This document shows, piece by piece, positions 1 to 5,797 of a DNA stretch of 5,848 nt. The translations under genes were made by a program, and so were the position numbers. How positions within the stretch are numbered: position 1 is the first letter of the stretch; the number at the start of each line of letters is the position of its first letter. Where the stretch lies: the NCBI GenBank assembly GCA_021827255.1, contig JAKAWO010000200.1:1-5848 (forward strand), in the 5' to 3' direction. The notes beneath the pieces were generated by a model that saw only the letters and a list, made by a program, of their open reading frames with translations, had not been told where the DNA came from and did not search any database. The stretch comes from Acidobacteriota bacterium. Its GTDB lineage: Bacteria > Acidobacteriota > Terriglobia > UBA7540.

Positions 1-200
1 TCTACCGTCACGAAGCGATCGCCGGATTCCAGCCGGGCGTCATAGGCTGTCCTGAACCCGAGCCGTTCCAGATAAAAGCGCAAGCTTCGGTCCAGATCAC
101 GAACATAGAGGGTCACGCTTTGGATACGAACATAGGGGTCTGGAGAATCCGGATGGAGGGTCGTCCACTCCCCGGGATAGGTCGAGGTCGAGTCACCCAT
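1..200 (-). CDS. VOC (glyoxalase/bleomycin-resistance fold) family protein, N-terminal part
   Basis: Reading leftward from the ATG at 200-198 gives 66 codons, and the gene runs off the left edge. After an unremarkable leader of about 25 residues comes the first beta-alpha unit of a vicinal-oxygen-chelate domain: IQSVTLYVRDLDRSLRFYLE (residues 26-45), then LGFRTAYDARLESGDRFVTV. The 'V-x-D-x-x-R-S-x-x-F-Y-x-x-x-L-G-F' pattern is the family hallmark. These small cytoplasmic proteins include glyoxalase I, dioxygenases and drug-binding proteins, so the substrate cannot be told. The position that is usually a metal-binding His in this first strand ('hHV') reads Gln27-Ser28-Val29, so a classic glyoxalase metal site is doubtful. 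The ATG at 200 is the only ATG before the domain. There is no Shine-Dalgarno, but a perfect TATAAT lies seven bases upstream, which fits a leaderless start. Confidence 0.85.
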   Translation of the reverse strand, partial: MGDSTSTYPGEWTTLHPDSPDPYVRIQSVTLYVRDLDRSLRFYLERLGFRTAYDARLESGDRFVTV

Positions 201-207
201 GCGCGCG

Positions 208-213
208 ATTATA
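208..213 (-). promoter_or_regulatory. -10 box (TATAAT) for a probably leaderless VOC gene
   Basis: On the minus strand the sequence is a perfect TATAAT, followed by seven bases (CGCGCGC) and then the ATG at 200. A start point at the usual distance from this box falls on or next to the A of the ATG. No -35 box resembling TTGACA is seen at 16-18 bases. The box lies between two alternating 7-base GC tracts, 201-207 and 224-230, which are inverted repeats of each other. Assigning it as the promoter is inference from position and from the absence of a Shine-Dalgarno. Confidence 0.5.
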
Positions 214-341
214 AGGCATCCAACGCGCGCGGGGTAGGCTTCCGATCCGCAGGCCCGGCGCGCTCCAGCATGCCCGCCTAAAAGTGGGCGCTACGCGGGC
301 GACGCTCGGGACAATCTAGAACCCGCGATCCGAGAAAGTAG

Positions 342-357
342 TGTCGCGGTTGCGACA
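342..357. repeat. Short perfect hairpin (6-bp stem, 4-base loop) in the 201-475 gap
   Basis: TGTCGC (342-347) and GCGACA (352-357) pair around the loop GGTT. It lies about 120 bases past the stop of the fucosidase gene. On the minus strand it is followed by CTACTTTCTC, which is only moderately T-rich, so it is at best a weak second terminator. Apart from this hairpin and the one at 433-463, the 275-base gap from 201 to 475 shows no gene or RNA that I recognise. Confidence 0.3.
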
Positions 358-432
358 TTTGACGCGTAGGGCGCCGCCATCCAGTGGGGTTAGCAGGGAA
401 GGGGCGGAGCCGGCCGGTGGTTCCCGATCGAA

Positions 433-463
433 CGCCGCTCTACAATGGGCAGGCACTGTGGCG
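433..463 (-). terminator. Candidate transcription terminator hairpin after the fucosidase gene
   Basis: Thirteen bases past the TGA of the fucosidase gene, the minus-strand transcript can fold into a two-part stem. The outer arms are CGCC/GGCG (463-460 with 436-433) and the inner arms ACAGUG/CAUUGU (459-454 with 447-442), with one G-U pair, a six-base loop and a five-base bulge. The inner pairing is better on the minus strand (G-U) than on the plus strand (A-C), as expected if it belongs to the minus-strand gene. There is no U-tract after it, so it is not a textbook intrinsic terminator. Confidence 0.3.
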
Positions 464-475
464 GAGGCGAAAGGG

Positions 476-2311
476 TCAAGCGAGCGTGAGCTTGAAGGCG
501 ACGGCGTAGTCGGAGGCCGGCTTCTGCCGAGGCGGCTCGATGCGTAGGCCCTGGGCGGTTTGCCTGAACTGAACTTTCTCGGGCGAGCCGAGGAGTTCCA
601 CGTGGGCCACTTTGCCGGGGTGGCCTGGAGCCGCGGCGCCGAAGGAATGCAGAAGCACCGTCCCGGTCGGCCATCCCAGCGCGATGGCATAAACCACAGT
701 CCCAGCCTTGTTGCGTGTGAAGCGGATATCGCTCGCGTCGAGCTGGCCGATGGACTTGCCCTGGAAGGAGCCGGGCTTAATCATGTGCGGCCCCTCGCCA
801 AAGACCGTCCAAGGCCGCGTGGCGTAAATTGCTTCGCCGTTGATTTTGAACCATTCAGCGATGCGCTCGAGAATCAGGCGCTCCTTGCGGTCAATCGTGC
901 CGTCGGGCTTGCCGGGAATGTTGAGCAGGAACGTTCCGTTCTTGCTGACCGTATCCACCAGCCAGTGAACGACCTGGCGCGGCGGCAGGTAACCGCCGTA
1001 TTCGCCGGGATGGTCGAACAAGGCGCGCTGGTAATGCCATTGGCCGATGCAGGTCTCGGATTGCCAGGGATGGGGCAGGATTTCGGCGGCGAGACCGCGC
1101 TCGATGTCCGCCACCACGGACTTGGCAAGATGGGGCGGGACTTTCTTGATGGTGATGACGCCCTGCATCGCGCCGCCGTTCGCGGCCAGGTTGTGATTGT
1201 AATAGTACGCGCCGATATTCATTCCACCCCAGCCGAGCGGGAACAGCGGATTGTCAAAATAAAGCAAGTCGGGGTTGTGCTGATCTACCAGATCGTGGGT
1301 GCGGTCGTAAAAGTTCTTGACGTAGGAAACATCGGGCAAAGCGTCGTGGGGGTGCTTGGCGCCATAGAGCTGCTGCGGATCAAGGCCCTGCCACCACTGG
1401 CCATGGCCCTGAGAGAGCGTCAAGCGTCCGTCGTAAGGGCGGCCGGCGAAGGGCCCTGAAGCATCCGCGCCGTGGCTGGTCTGGAACCACCACCAGTTGC
1501 GGGCCTGATGCACGGTCACGCCAAAACGCAGATTGCGGCTGCGTGCCTCGGCCGCCCAGTCGCCGATGACGTCGCGGTGCGGGCCGAGGTTGACGGCGTT
1601 CCAAGGATGGTGCTTGGAGTTCCAAGTGTCGAAGCCGTCGTGATGGTTGGCGAGCGAAACAAAAAAGCGAGCGCCGGCGCGCACATAGAGGTCCATCAAT
1701 TCCGACGGCTCCCAGTTTAAGAGCGTCCACTGCGCGCAGAGGTCCTTGTAACCGAAGTGCGAAGGGGGGCCATAGTGGGCGAGCTGGAAACGGTTCTGGC
1801 CGGAGCCTTGCATGTACAAGTTGCGCGCGTACCAGTCTCCGTCTTCCGGGACGCACTGCGGGCTCCAGTGGTTCCAGATGCCGAACTTGGCGTCGCGATA
1901 CCATTCGGGACATTCGTACTGTAGGAGCGAATCCCAGGTGGGCTGGTAGGGCCCGTCGCCGGCCAAATCCGGAATGGGCGAAACCATCGGAACGCCGTCG
2001 TGCGAGCCGCCGGGAACCGGCAACGCGGGCGGACTGCCCCAGCCGGTCGGCTTCCAATCCTGGTCGTTCAGGCGCTCGGCAACGATGCGGCCGTTGCGCA
2101 AGGCGTAAAAGACGCGCGCACTCTCGGGCGTGGCGCAGAATTGGGCATAATCCTCGGTGTAGCGGTCAAAGCCGGATGCAACCGACCCGACGCCAGCAGT
2201 TGGCGGGGTGCTGGACGGCAAAGAACCGAGGGCGGACGCACTGGAGCCGGGCAAAAACGCCGATTGGGCGGCGAGCCCTCCCAGCAAATGGAAAAATTTT
2301 CTGCGACGCAT
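476..2311 (-). CDS. Tat-exported alpha-L-fucosidase (glycoside hydrolase family 29)
   Basis: This 611-residue protein should hydrolyse terminal alpha-L-fucose from glycans or polysaccharides outside the cytoplasm, with retention of configuration. The N-terminus MRRRKFFHLLGG has a twin-arginine RRxFF motif followed by a hydrophobic stretch to about Ala27, so Tat export is likely. GH29 blocks follow in order: PEWYRDAKFGIWNHW (135-149) and DWYARNLY (159-166); FFVSLANHHDGFDTWNSK (216-233) with the paired His223-His224; PHRDVIGDW (244-252); PDLLYFDNP (347-355), where Asp353 sits at the nucleophile position; VSKNGTFLLNIPGKPDGTI (455-473); and NGEAIYATRPW (491-501). After about 520 comes a C-terminal beta-sandwich-like region typical of the family. 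The start at 2311 is supported by AGAGGTGA (2328-2321), nine bases upstream. It is somewhat longer than many bacterial GH29 enzymes because of about 100 residues between the signal and the barrel. The usual 'GxYYS' strand reads GVTVH (264-268), so this is a divergent subgroup and its specificity is uncertain. Confidence 0.93.
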   Translation of the reverse strand: MRRRKFFHLLGGLAAQSAFLPGSSASALGSLPSSTPPTAGVGSVASGFDRYTEDYAQFCATPESARVFYALRNGRIVAERLNDQDWKPTGWGSPPALPVPGGSHDGVPMVSPIPDLAGDGPYQPTWDSLLQYECPEWYRDAKFGIWNHWSPQCVPEDGDWYARNLYMQGSGQNRFQLAHYGPPSHFGYKDLCAQWTLLNWEPSELMDLYVRAGARFFVSLANHHDGFDTWNSKHHPWNAVNLGPHRDVIGDWAAEARSRNLRFGVTVHQARNWWWFQTSHGADASGPFAGRPYDGRLTLSQGHGQWWQGLDPQQLYGAKHPHDALPDVSYVKNFYDRTHDLVDQHNPDLLYFDNPLFPLGWGGMNIGAYYYNHNLAANGGAMQGVITIKKVPPHLAKSVVADIERGLAAEILPHPWQSETCIGQWHYQRALFDHPGEYGGYLPPRQVVHWLVDTVSKNGTFLLNIPGKPDGTIDRKERLILERIAEWFKINGEAIYATRPWTVFGEGPHMIKPGSFQGKSIGQLDASDIRFTRNKAGTVVYAIALGWPTGTVLLHSFGAAAPGHPGKVAHVELLGSPEKVQFRQTAQGLRIEPPRQKPASDYAVAFKLTLA

Positions 2312-2320
2312 GAGGACGAA

Positions 2321-2328
2321 TCACCTCT
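2321..2328 (-). promoter_or_regulatory. Ribosome binding site of the fucosidase gene
   Basis: The minus strand reads AGAGGTGA, nine bases before the ATG at 2311. It selects this start over the out-of-frame ATG at 2331, which overlaps the site. Confidence 0.7.
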
Positions 2329-2341
2329 CATAATGCGGGAA

Positions 2342-2356
2342 TTCGCGCCGCGCGAA
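2342..2356. promoter_or_regulatory. Perfect 15-base palindrome upstream of the fucosidase gene (possible operator)
   Basis: TTCGCGC and GCGCGAA are exact inverted repeats around a single central C. The centre is 38 bases upstream of the fucosidase ATG, between a weak promoter candidate and the ribosome binding site. Odd-length palindromes of this size in such places are often operators for dimeric repressors. No regulator gene is present in the window to match it. It could instead form a small hairpin in the mRNA leader (6-bp stem, 3-base loop) or be chance in GC-rich DNA. Confidence 0.35.
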
Positions 2357-2371
2357 CCGCGGCAGCGGTAG

Positions 2372-2401
2372 TTGATATCACAGGCGAGCGGCGGAAATCA
2401 A
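2372..2401 (-). promoter_or_regulatory. Weak sigma-70-like promoter candidate for the fucosidase gene
   Basis: On the minus strand TTGATT (2401-2396) and TATCAA (2377-2372) are separated by 18 bases, each matching consensus at four of six positions. Transcription would start near 2365, upstream of the palindrome at 2342-2356. The rest of the 2312-2549 gap has only modest inverted repeats (for example ACCGAG 2446-2451 with CTCGGT 2475-2480, and CCGCC 2503-2507 with GGCGG 2512-2516). None carries a clear U-tract that would end transcription from the upstream propeller gene, so read-through between the two genes is possible. Confidence 0.22.
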
Positions 2402-2549
2402 CCGCTGATGCAAGGGTGCAGCGAGCCCGCCAGTACGGCTTTAACACCGAGCCCGCGGAGGGGACGAGCGGCCTCTCGGTTGAAGCTTTTCTGACACAGA
2501 CGCCGCCCAGGGGCGGTAAGAGCCGTGGCGAGCTTAAGCCTGCCGCCAT

Positions 2550-3905
2550 TTAGCCGTCGCACTTTACGATGGAGGCGCTATCTGTTTCATGGCCCGCCGG
2601 ACTGTTCGGTCCGCTCTCGCCGGCAAAAGGCCAGTTTACATTGAGCCACAACTCCTTCTCGCGCACTGCGGCGGGCACTTTATCCACGCGCAGGTTTTCG
2701 AGCCAATGCACGCCGGTCTTCCCGGCAACGAGGATGTCCTGATCGCCGTCCCCATCAATATCGGTAACAATGATTTGCGTGCCGATCTCCGCCGTGCCGT
2801 TGTAACTGATCGGAAACCGAGTGAAGGTGCCGGTGCGCCGGTTGATCTTATAATAGAAAATGCAAAGGGGATCGTATAGGCCCGGGTCGGGGTCACCTCG
2901 ATAACGCTTGCCGGTAATCAATTCCAATTCGCCATCGCCGTCAATGTCGGCGAGCTTGAGGGCGTGAGCCTCAGAAAATGAGTTGTCAATGACGTGGCGC
3001 CTCCACGTCCGCTTGCCGCCCACGCCCCTTTGCTCGAGCCAGTACAAGCCAAAACTGTGGCCGTGGCCATAGATCACGTCCATTTTGCCGTCGCCGTTCA
3101 CGTCGTAGCCTAGAATGGGAAAGCCGGCTTCTTGCAATTCCCACTCCGGATGCCAGCGCCACTGGTCGCGGTCCGCGTCCACGTTTTCGAGCCAGCCATG
3201 GACGGAGAGGAGATCCTGCTTTCCGTCGCCGTTGATGTCCGCCACGCCCACGCCGTGACCGTCGGCGGCTTTGCCGCCCACGTAGTGAACGACGGGCTTC
3301 GCGCCCGCGAAGTTGATCCAGATCAGATTGGAAGGTTCGTAATGGGCAAAGGCGACGTCTGCCTTACCATCGCCGTTGATGTCCGCTTGAACTCCGCCCT
3401 CGGTCGCTTTGGAATGGCAGATAAGGCTCCGGTTCCAGAAAACGTCCGGCTTCCTCGGGTTCTCATACCACCAGACGCCGTCCGTCTGCCAGGCCGCTGT
3501 CACCAGATCCATCGCGCCGTCGTGGTTGACGTCCACCGAGAACTGAGCGCAATCCGCTGTAAACTCGATCTTGCTTTGACCCGCGATGCGGAAGGGCCAA
3601 ACGCTAATGTACCGGAATTGGTGGCGTTTCCACACGGTCTCGTTTGGCCCCGGGTTCTCATACCAGTAGGCCCCACTGAGGATGTCCGGCCGGCCGTCCG
3701 CATTCATGTCCATGATGGAGATGGCCTCAGCATGGTCTGTTCCCAGCCGATGCGAAAGGAAAATGTCCGCGCGACGCGAAACCGGAGTGACCGTGCTCTC
3801 TCCCCCGGGAGACCTTGCAGGATCCGCGCGCAAGTTGCTCGCCGCAGCCCTACGCGGTCTCGCGGCAGCCGCCAGTCCAACCGCTAAGAATTCACGCCGA
3901 TGCAT
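2550..3905 (-). CDS. Tat-exported FG-GAP/VCBS repeat protein, probable seven-bladed beta-propeller
   Basis: This 451-residue protein starts MHRREFLAVGLAAAA, an exact RRxFL twin-arginine motif with a short hydrophobic core, so export by Tat is likely. The body carries seven calcium-binding-loop motifs of the type D-x-(N/D)-x-D-G-x-x-(D/E), beginning at residues 66, 125, 175, 223, 268, 320 and 382. They are spaced 45-62 residues apart and are often followed by a strand ending W-Y/L-E-N. This is the pattern of FG-GAP/VCBS repeats, which fold as integrin-like seven-bladed propellers. The sixth repeat ends in Glu (DIDGDGELE) and the others in Asp. No catalytic domain is seen, so a binding or scaffolding role is the usual guess and its ligand is unknown. 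The tail after about 406 has no recognised domain. The start at 3905 has AGAGG seven bases upstream. The gene is co-directional with the fucosidase gene, 238 bases upstream of it, so a shared role in glycan use is possible but not shown. Confidence 0.88.
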   Translation of the reverse strand: MHRREFLAVGLAAAARPRRAAASNLRADPARSPGGESTVTPVSRRADIFLSHRLGTDHAEAISIMDMNADGRPDILSGAYWYENPGPNETVWKRHQFRYISVWPFRIAGQSKIEFTADCAQFSVDVNHDGAMDLVTAAWQTDGVWWYENPRKPDVFWNRSLICHSKATEGGVQADINGDGKADVAFAHYEPSNLIWINFAGAKPVVHYVGGKAADGHGVGVADINGDGKQDLLSVHGWLENVDADRDQWRWHPEWELQEAGFPILGYDVNGDGKMDVIYGHGHSFGLYWLEQRGVGGKRTWRRHVIDNSFSEAHALKLADIDGDGELELITGKRYRGDPDPGLYDPLCIFYYKINRRTGTFTRFPISYNGTAEIGTQIIVTDIDGDGDQDILVAGKTGVHWLENLRVDKVPAAVREKELWLNVNWPFAGESGPNSPAGHETDSASIVKCDG

Positions 3906-3968
3906 AAGCCCCCCTCTGTTTTAGCTTCGACACACAGGATTCTCTCCGCTTGCTACGACCCGCTCTAA

Positions 3969-4051
3969 GCCGAGCCGGCACCCCGTGCTGGCGGACAGCA
4001 GAACTGCCCGGCCGCTCGGCGCTCTGCTCGCCCGGGCGGATTTGGCCCGGG
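3969..4051. repeat. Cluster of GC-rich inverted repeats upstream of the propeller gene
   Basis: Three inverted repeats lie within 83 bases. GCCGGCAC (3974-3981) and GTGCTGGC (3985-3992) form an 8-bp stem with one G-T pair and a CCC loop. GCCGAGC (3969-3975) pairs with GCTCGGC (4014-4020) and competes with or encloses the first. CCCGGGC (4031-4037) pairs with GCCCGGG (4045-4051) around a seven-base loop. They start 64 bases before the ATG at 3905. None is followed by a T-tract on either strand, so they are not plain terminators. They could form a structured leader RNA on the minus strand, or be repeat debris beside the transposon relic. Confidence 0.35.
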
Positions 4052-4057
4052 GGCAGG

Positions 4058-4071
4058 CTAGTGATCCTCAG
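4058..4071 (+). repeat. Possible left terminal repeat of the IS630 relic
   Basis: CTAGTGATCCTCAG resembles the reverse complement of the sequence at 4609-4625, which begins CTAGTATGTCCCGACTC. Both share CTAGT at the outer end and TCC a few bases in, with about a one-base gap. The pairing is imperfect. The assignment is inference, based partly on my recollection that many IS630-type elements end in CTAG-like sequence. If right, the relic spans about 568 bases, roughly half of an intact element. Confidence 0.25.
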
Positions 4072-4184
4072 CCGGCATCCTCGAACAAGCCGCCAAATCA
4101 TACCAGCATCCAGCCCCGTTTTTAAGAAAATCTTGAATTTTCCTTGAGCCCTACTCGGGGAAAACTGCACCCTCAGGCGGTTGC

Positions 4185-4530
4185 CGAGGCGCCACGTCGC
4201 TTTTTGCCGCCCTGGCGATGGTCAGCGGCAAAGTCATTGGCGAGTGTCATCGTCCGCGACGCGCCCTCGAGTAGCCCTAGCCCCTGAACCCGGTCGCGGC
4301 GGCCGCTCCCGCCGAATTGGACGTGCATTTGATTCTGGACAACTACGGCACGCACGAGACGGCGCTGATTCACTGTCGGCTACTGCGCCATCCTCAGTGT
4401 CATTTGCACTGTACTCTTACCCAGGTCGTCCTGGATCAACTTGGTCGAGCCCTCTCTCACGAAAAGCCATCCGTATGGCTCCGACTCAGGATTATATCCG
4501 GCGGGCCGGATTGATGAACATTTCGAGACC
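4185..4530 (+). pseudogene. Decayed IS630-family (DDE) transposase, C-terminal half only
   Basis: In one frame from 4185 the translation reads RGATSLFAAL, then SGKVIGECHR (4224-4253). It passes two TAG stops at 4272 and 4278 and continues as APAELDVHLILDNYGTHETA (from 4305), RHP and HLHCTLT. This is the IS630 core around the second catalytic Asp: the 'DNYxxH' block, with its Asp codon at 4338. The spacing across the two stops matches what I remember of intact relatives, so these look like point decay and not misreading. Near 4429-4431 one extra base moves the homology to the next frame, which gives WINLVE (4432-4449), the degraded 'W-L-N-x-V-E' block holding the third acidic residue. Traces continue as a further-shifted KAIR-like segment and IDEHFET (4510-4530). 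The N-terminal DNA-binding half and the first catalytic Asp are missing. It cannot encode an active enzyme. Confidence 0.8.
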
Positions 4531-4608
4531 AGGCTTTTTTCTGTTACCATCTAGCTCAGCGCCGGAGCACTGCGCGTCAGTTGAAACGGCAGGCTGCGGC
4601 GGGCCAAT

Positions 4609-4625
4609 GAGTCGGGACATACTAG
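4609..4625 (+). repeat. Possible right terminal repeat of the IS630 relic
   Basis: The stretch ends GGGACATACTAG. Its reverse complement resembles 4058-4071 imperfectly. It lies about 80 bases beyond the last recognisable transposase residue, a plausible place for the element's end. No target duplication could be confirmed. Confidence 0.25.
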
Positions 4626-4667
4626 GGAACCTGTAGTCACGCTTCATTTTGGATTCTACATTTTGCC

Positions 4668-4672
4668 GGAGG
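4668..4672 (+). promoter_or_regulatory. Ribosome binding site of the sensor gene
   Basis: GGAGG lies ten bases before the ATG at 4683. This supports that ATG as the start and gives a basic N-terminus (SQRRK) in front of the first membrane helix. Confidence 0.7.
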
Positions 4673-4682
4673 CGCTTTCCCC

Positions 4683-5726
4683 ATGAGCCAGAGAAGGAAG
4701 ATCGCGCTTGCCTATGCGTTCGCTGTTCCGGTGGTTCTTGTGATCGTGCTCGCGCTCCATGTCGGTCTGTACGATGTTTCGCACTCGGCAGGGGACATGG
4801 CCGGGGCGGCGAAGGTGATCCAGCAAACAGCCGTAGCCGTCTCCTCGCTGAAGGAAGCGGGGACGAACTCGGAAGCCTACGTCGCTTCGCCCGGTTCTGA
4901 AGTTTATAGCAAGGGCTTCCAAGATTCCATTTCGCGGCTTCGTGGGGCGATAAAAATCATCGACCAGAAGTCGGCGAACGATCGGAATGCTCATAATAAA
5001 ATTCAAAAGCTCCAGCCTATGATCGAGAAGCAAATTGCTTTTTACGCGCAGGCGATGGAGAGAGCGAAGAAGAAGTCAGCCTCTCGAGAGACGGCTGAAC
5101 CTGCCACCCAAGCCCAGGGCCGCGTCGCCGACATCGAGCATGCTCTGCGCGACCTCCAGTCCGCAGAACTGACTCGCCTTCAGCAACTCAGCGGCACGGC
5201 AACGCGCAGTGTGCGCTTGGCAGGCCTGATCACATCTTATGGTGGAGGCTTGGCCATATGGCTGGTGGCAGTGGGGGCCTTTCTTCTGTTTCACGATGAG
5301 AAAGCGCGAGCTTGGAAAGGCGTCGAGCGTCGAGTCCATACGAAGGTTTTGCAGACCTTGCCCCTCGGCGTGTCCGTGACGACCGATGCTGGAATCATTG
5401 TTTACGCCAATCCGATTGAGGAATCGTCGCTCGGCTACAAAGAGGGAGGACTCCTCGGCACCAGCGCCAATACTCTGCACCCCCTTGAGGAGCAAGGCGC
5501 CGAGCACAAAGTGCGTGAAATACTTGATTGTCTCAGATCAGATCATGCATGGTCGGGCGAACTACCCGTTAAGAGGGCGGATGGAACCGTTCAGATCGCG
5601 CGCTCCTGGGTCCTCAATCTGCCGGTTCCGGGAAAGATATACCGGCTGTTCGTTCACGACCTTCCCCCTATGGGCGGCAGCGCTCCTGGCGACACTGCCG
5701 GCACAACTGCCTGCACTGCTGCTTGA
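4683..5726 (+). CDS. Membrane sensor protein: TM, CHASE3-like periplasmic domain, TM, PAS; no output domain
   Basis: This 347-residue protein has a basic start (MSQRRK), a membrane helix at about 8-30 and an extracytoplasmic helical region at about 38-172. A second helix follows at about 180-203, then a cytoplasmic PAS domain at about 218-326. The periplasmic part has the look of CHASE3: a long four-helix-like stretch with 'EAYVASPGSEVYSKGF' (64-79), regular L/I heptads, and 'KLQPMIEKQI' at 109-118. The PAS domain shows TLPLGVSVTTDAGIIVYANP (225-244), LGYKEGGLLGTS (250-261), and ends LFVHDL. CHASE3-TM-PAS proteins normally continue into a histidine kinase, a GGDEF domain or an MCP signalling domain. 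This one stops after a Gly/Ala/Thr-rich tail of about 20 residues. No kinase-like sequence is seen in the other frames up to the window end. It may act through a partner protein, or be a truncated kinase. The gene next to it looks PilZ-like, which would suit c-di-GMP signalling, but that link is inference. Confidence 0.8.
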   Translation: MSQRRKIALAYAFAVPVVLVIVLALHVGLYDVSHSAGDMAGAAKVIQQTAVAVSSLKEAGTNSEAYVASPGSEVYSKGFQDSISRLRGAIKIIDQKSANDRNAHNKIQKLQPMIEKQIAFYAQAMERAKKKSASRETAEPATQAQGRVADIEHALRDLQSAELTRLQQLSGTATRSVRLAGLITSYGGGLAIWLVAVGAFLLFHDEKARAWKGVERRVHTKVLQTLPLGVSVTTDAGIIVYANPIEESSLGYKEGGLLGTSANTLHPLEEQGAEHKVREILDCLRSDHAWSGELPVKRADGTVQIARSWVLNLPVPGKIYRLFVHDLPPMGGSAPGDTAGTTACTAA

Positions 5727-5751
5727 CAACTACCTGGAATTGATGTATGGG
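5723..5751 (+). promoter_or_regulatory. Promoter candidate for the downstream PilZ-like gene
   Basis: A perfect -35 hexamer TTGACA (5723-5728) overlaps the TGA stop of the sensor gene. TATGGG (5746-5751) follows after exactly 17 bases, with only the first three bases of the -10 consensus. Initiation near 5758 would give a leader of about 40 bases before the ATG at 5798. The strong -35 and ideal spacing are seen directly; activity is inference. Confidence 0.35.
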
Positions 5752-5797
5752 AAGACAGGCTATCGTTCGGCCTTAACCTTCGGCGAAGGGGGTTATG

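Larger units (their letters stand above)
4531..4682. other. Non-coding stretch between the transposase relic and the sensor gene
   Basis: It probably includes the eroded end of the insertion element up to about 4625. A T6 run at 4535-4540 has no convincing hairpin before it. TGTAG (4632-4636) and CTACA (4656-4660) form a small inverted repeat 19 bases apart, just before the ribosome binding site. I see no strong -35/-10 pair for the sensor gene here. Confidence 0.4.

Noticed and set aside
560..1459. Long plus-strand open frame (299 codons) opposite the fucosidase gene
   Set aside because: It lies wholly antisense to a protein with clear GH29 motifs, its translation shows no recognisable domain, and GC-rich genes often leave such open antisense frames.
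2422..2456. Nine-base direct repeat CGAGCCCGC at 2422-2430 and 2448-2456
   Set aside because: It is short, GC-rich, present only twice and without a third copy at regular spacing, so chance is sufficient; it is not a CRISPR or iteron array.
2600..3720. Regularly recurring nucleotide pattern (for example 'ccgtcgccgttgatgtc') that could suggest a DNA repeat array
   Set aside because: It encodes the calcium-loop motifs of the propeller protein (DINGDG and variants) in frame, so the repetition is at the protein level.
3132..3887. Plus-strand open frame (251 codons) opposite the propeller gene
   Set aside because: The translation is the mirror of the repeated DxNxDG codons on the other strand (recurring V-x-V-D/H-V patterns), so it is a shadow of the FG-GAP repeats.
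4181..4636. Plus-strand open frame of 151 codons through the transposase region
   Set aside because: It is out of frame with the transposase homology except for a short shifted part near 4455-4475. The protein match follows a different frame, so this is a by-product of decay.
5777..5789. CCTTC-GGC-GAAGG hairpin after the sensor gene as a terminator
   Set aside because: The stem is only five pairs with a three-base loop and no T-tract. It lies just before the next gene's ribosome binding site, which it may overlap.
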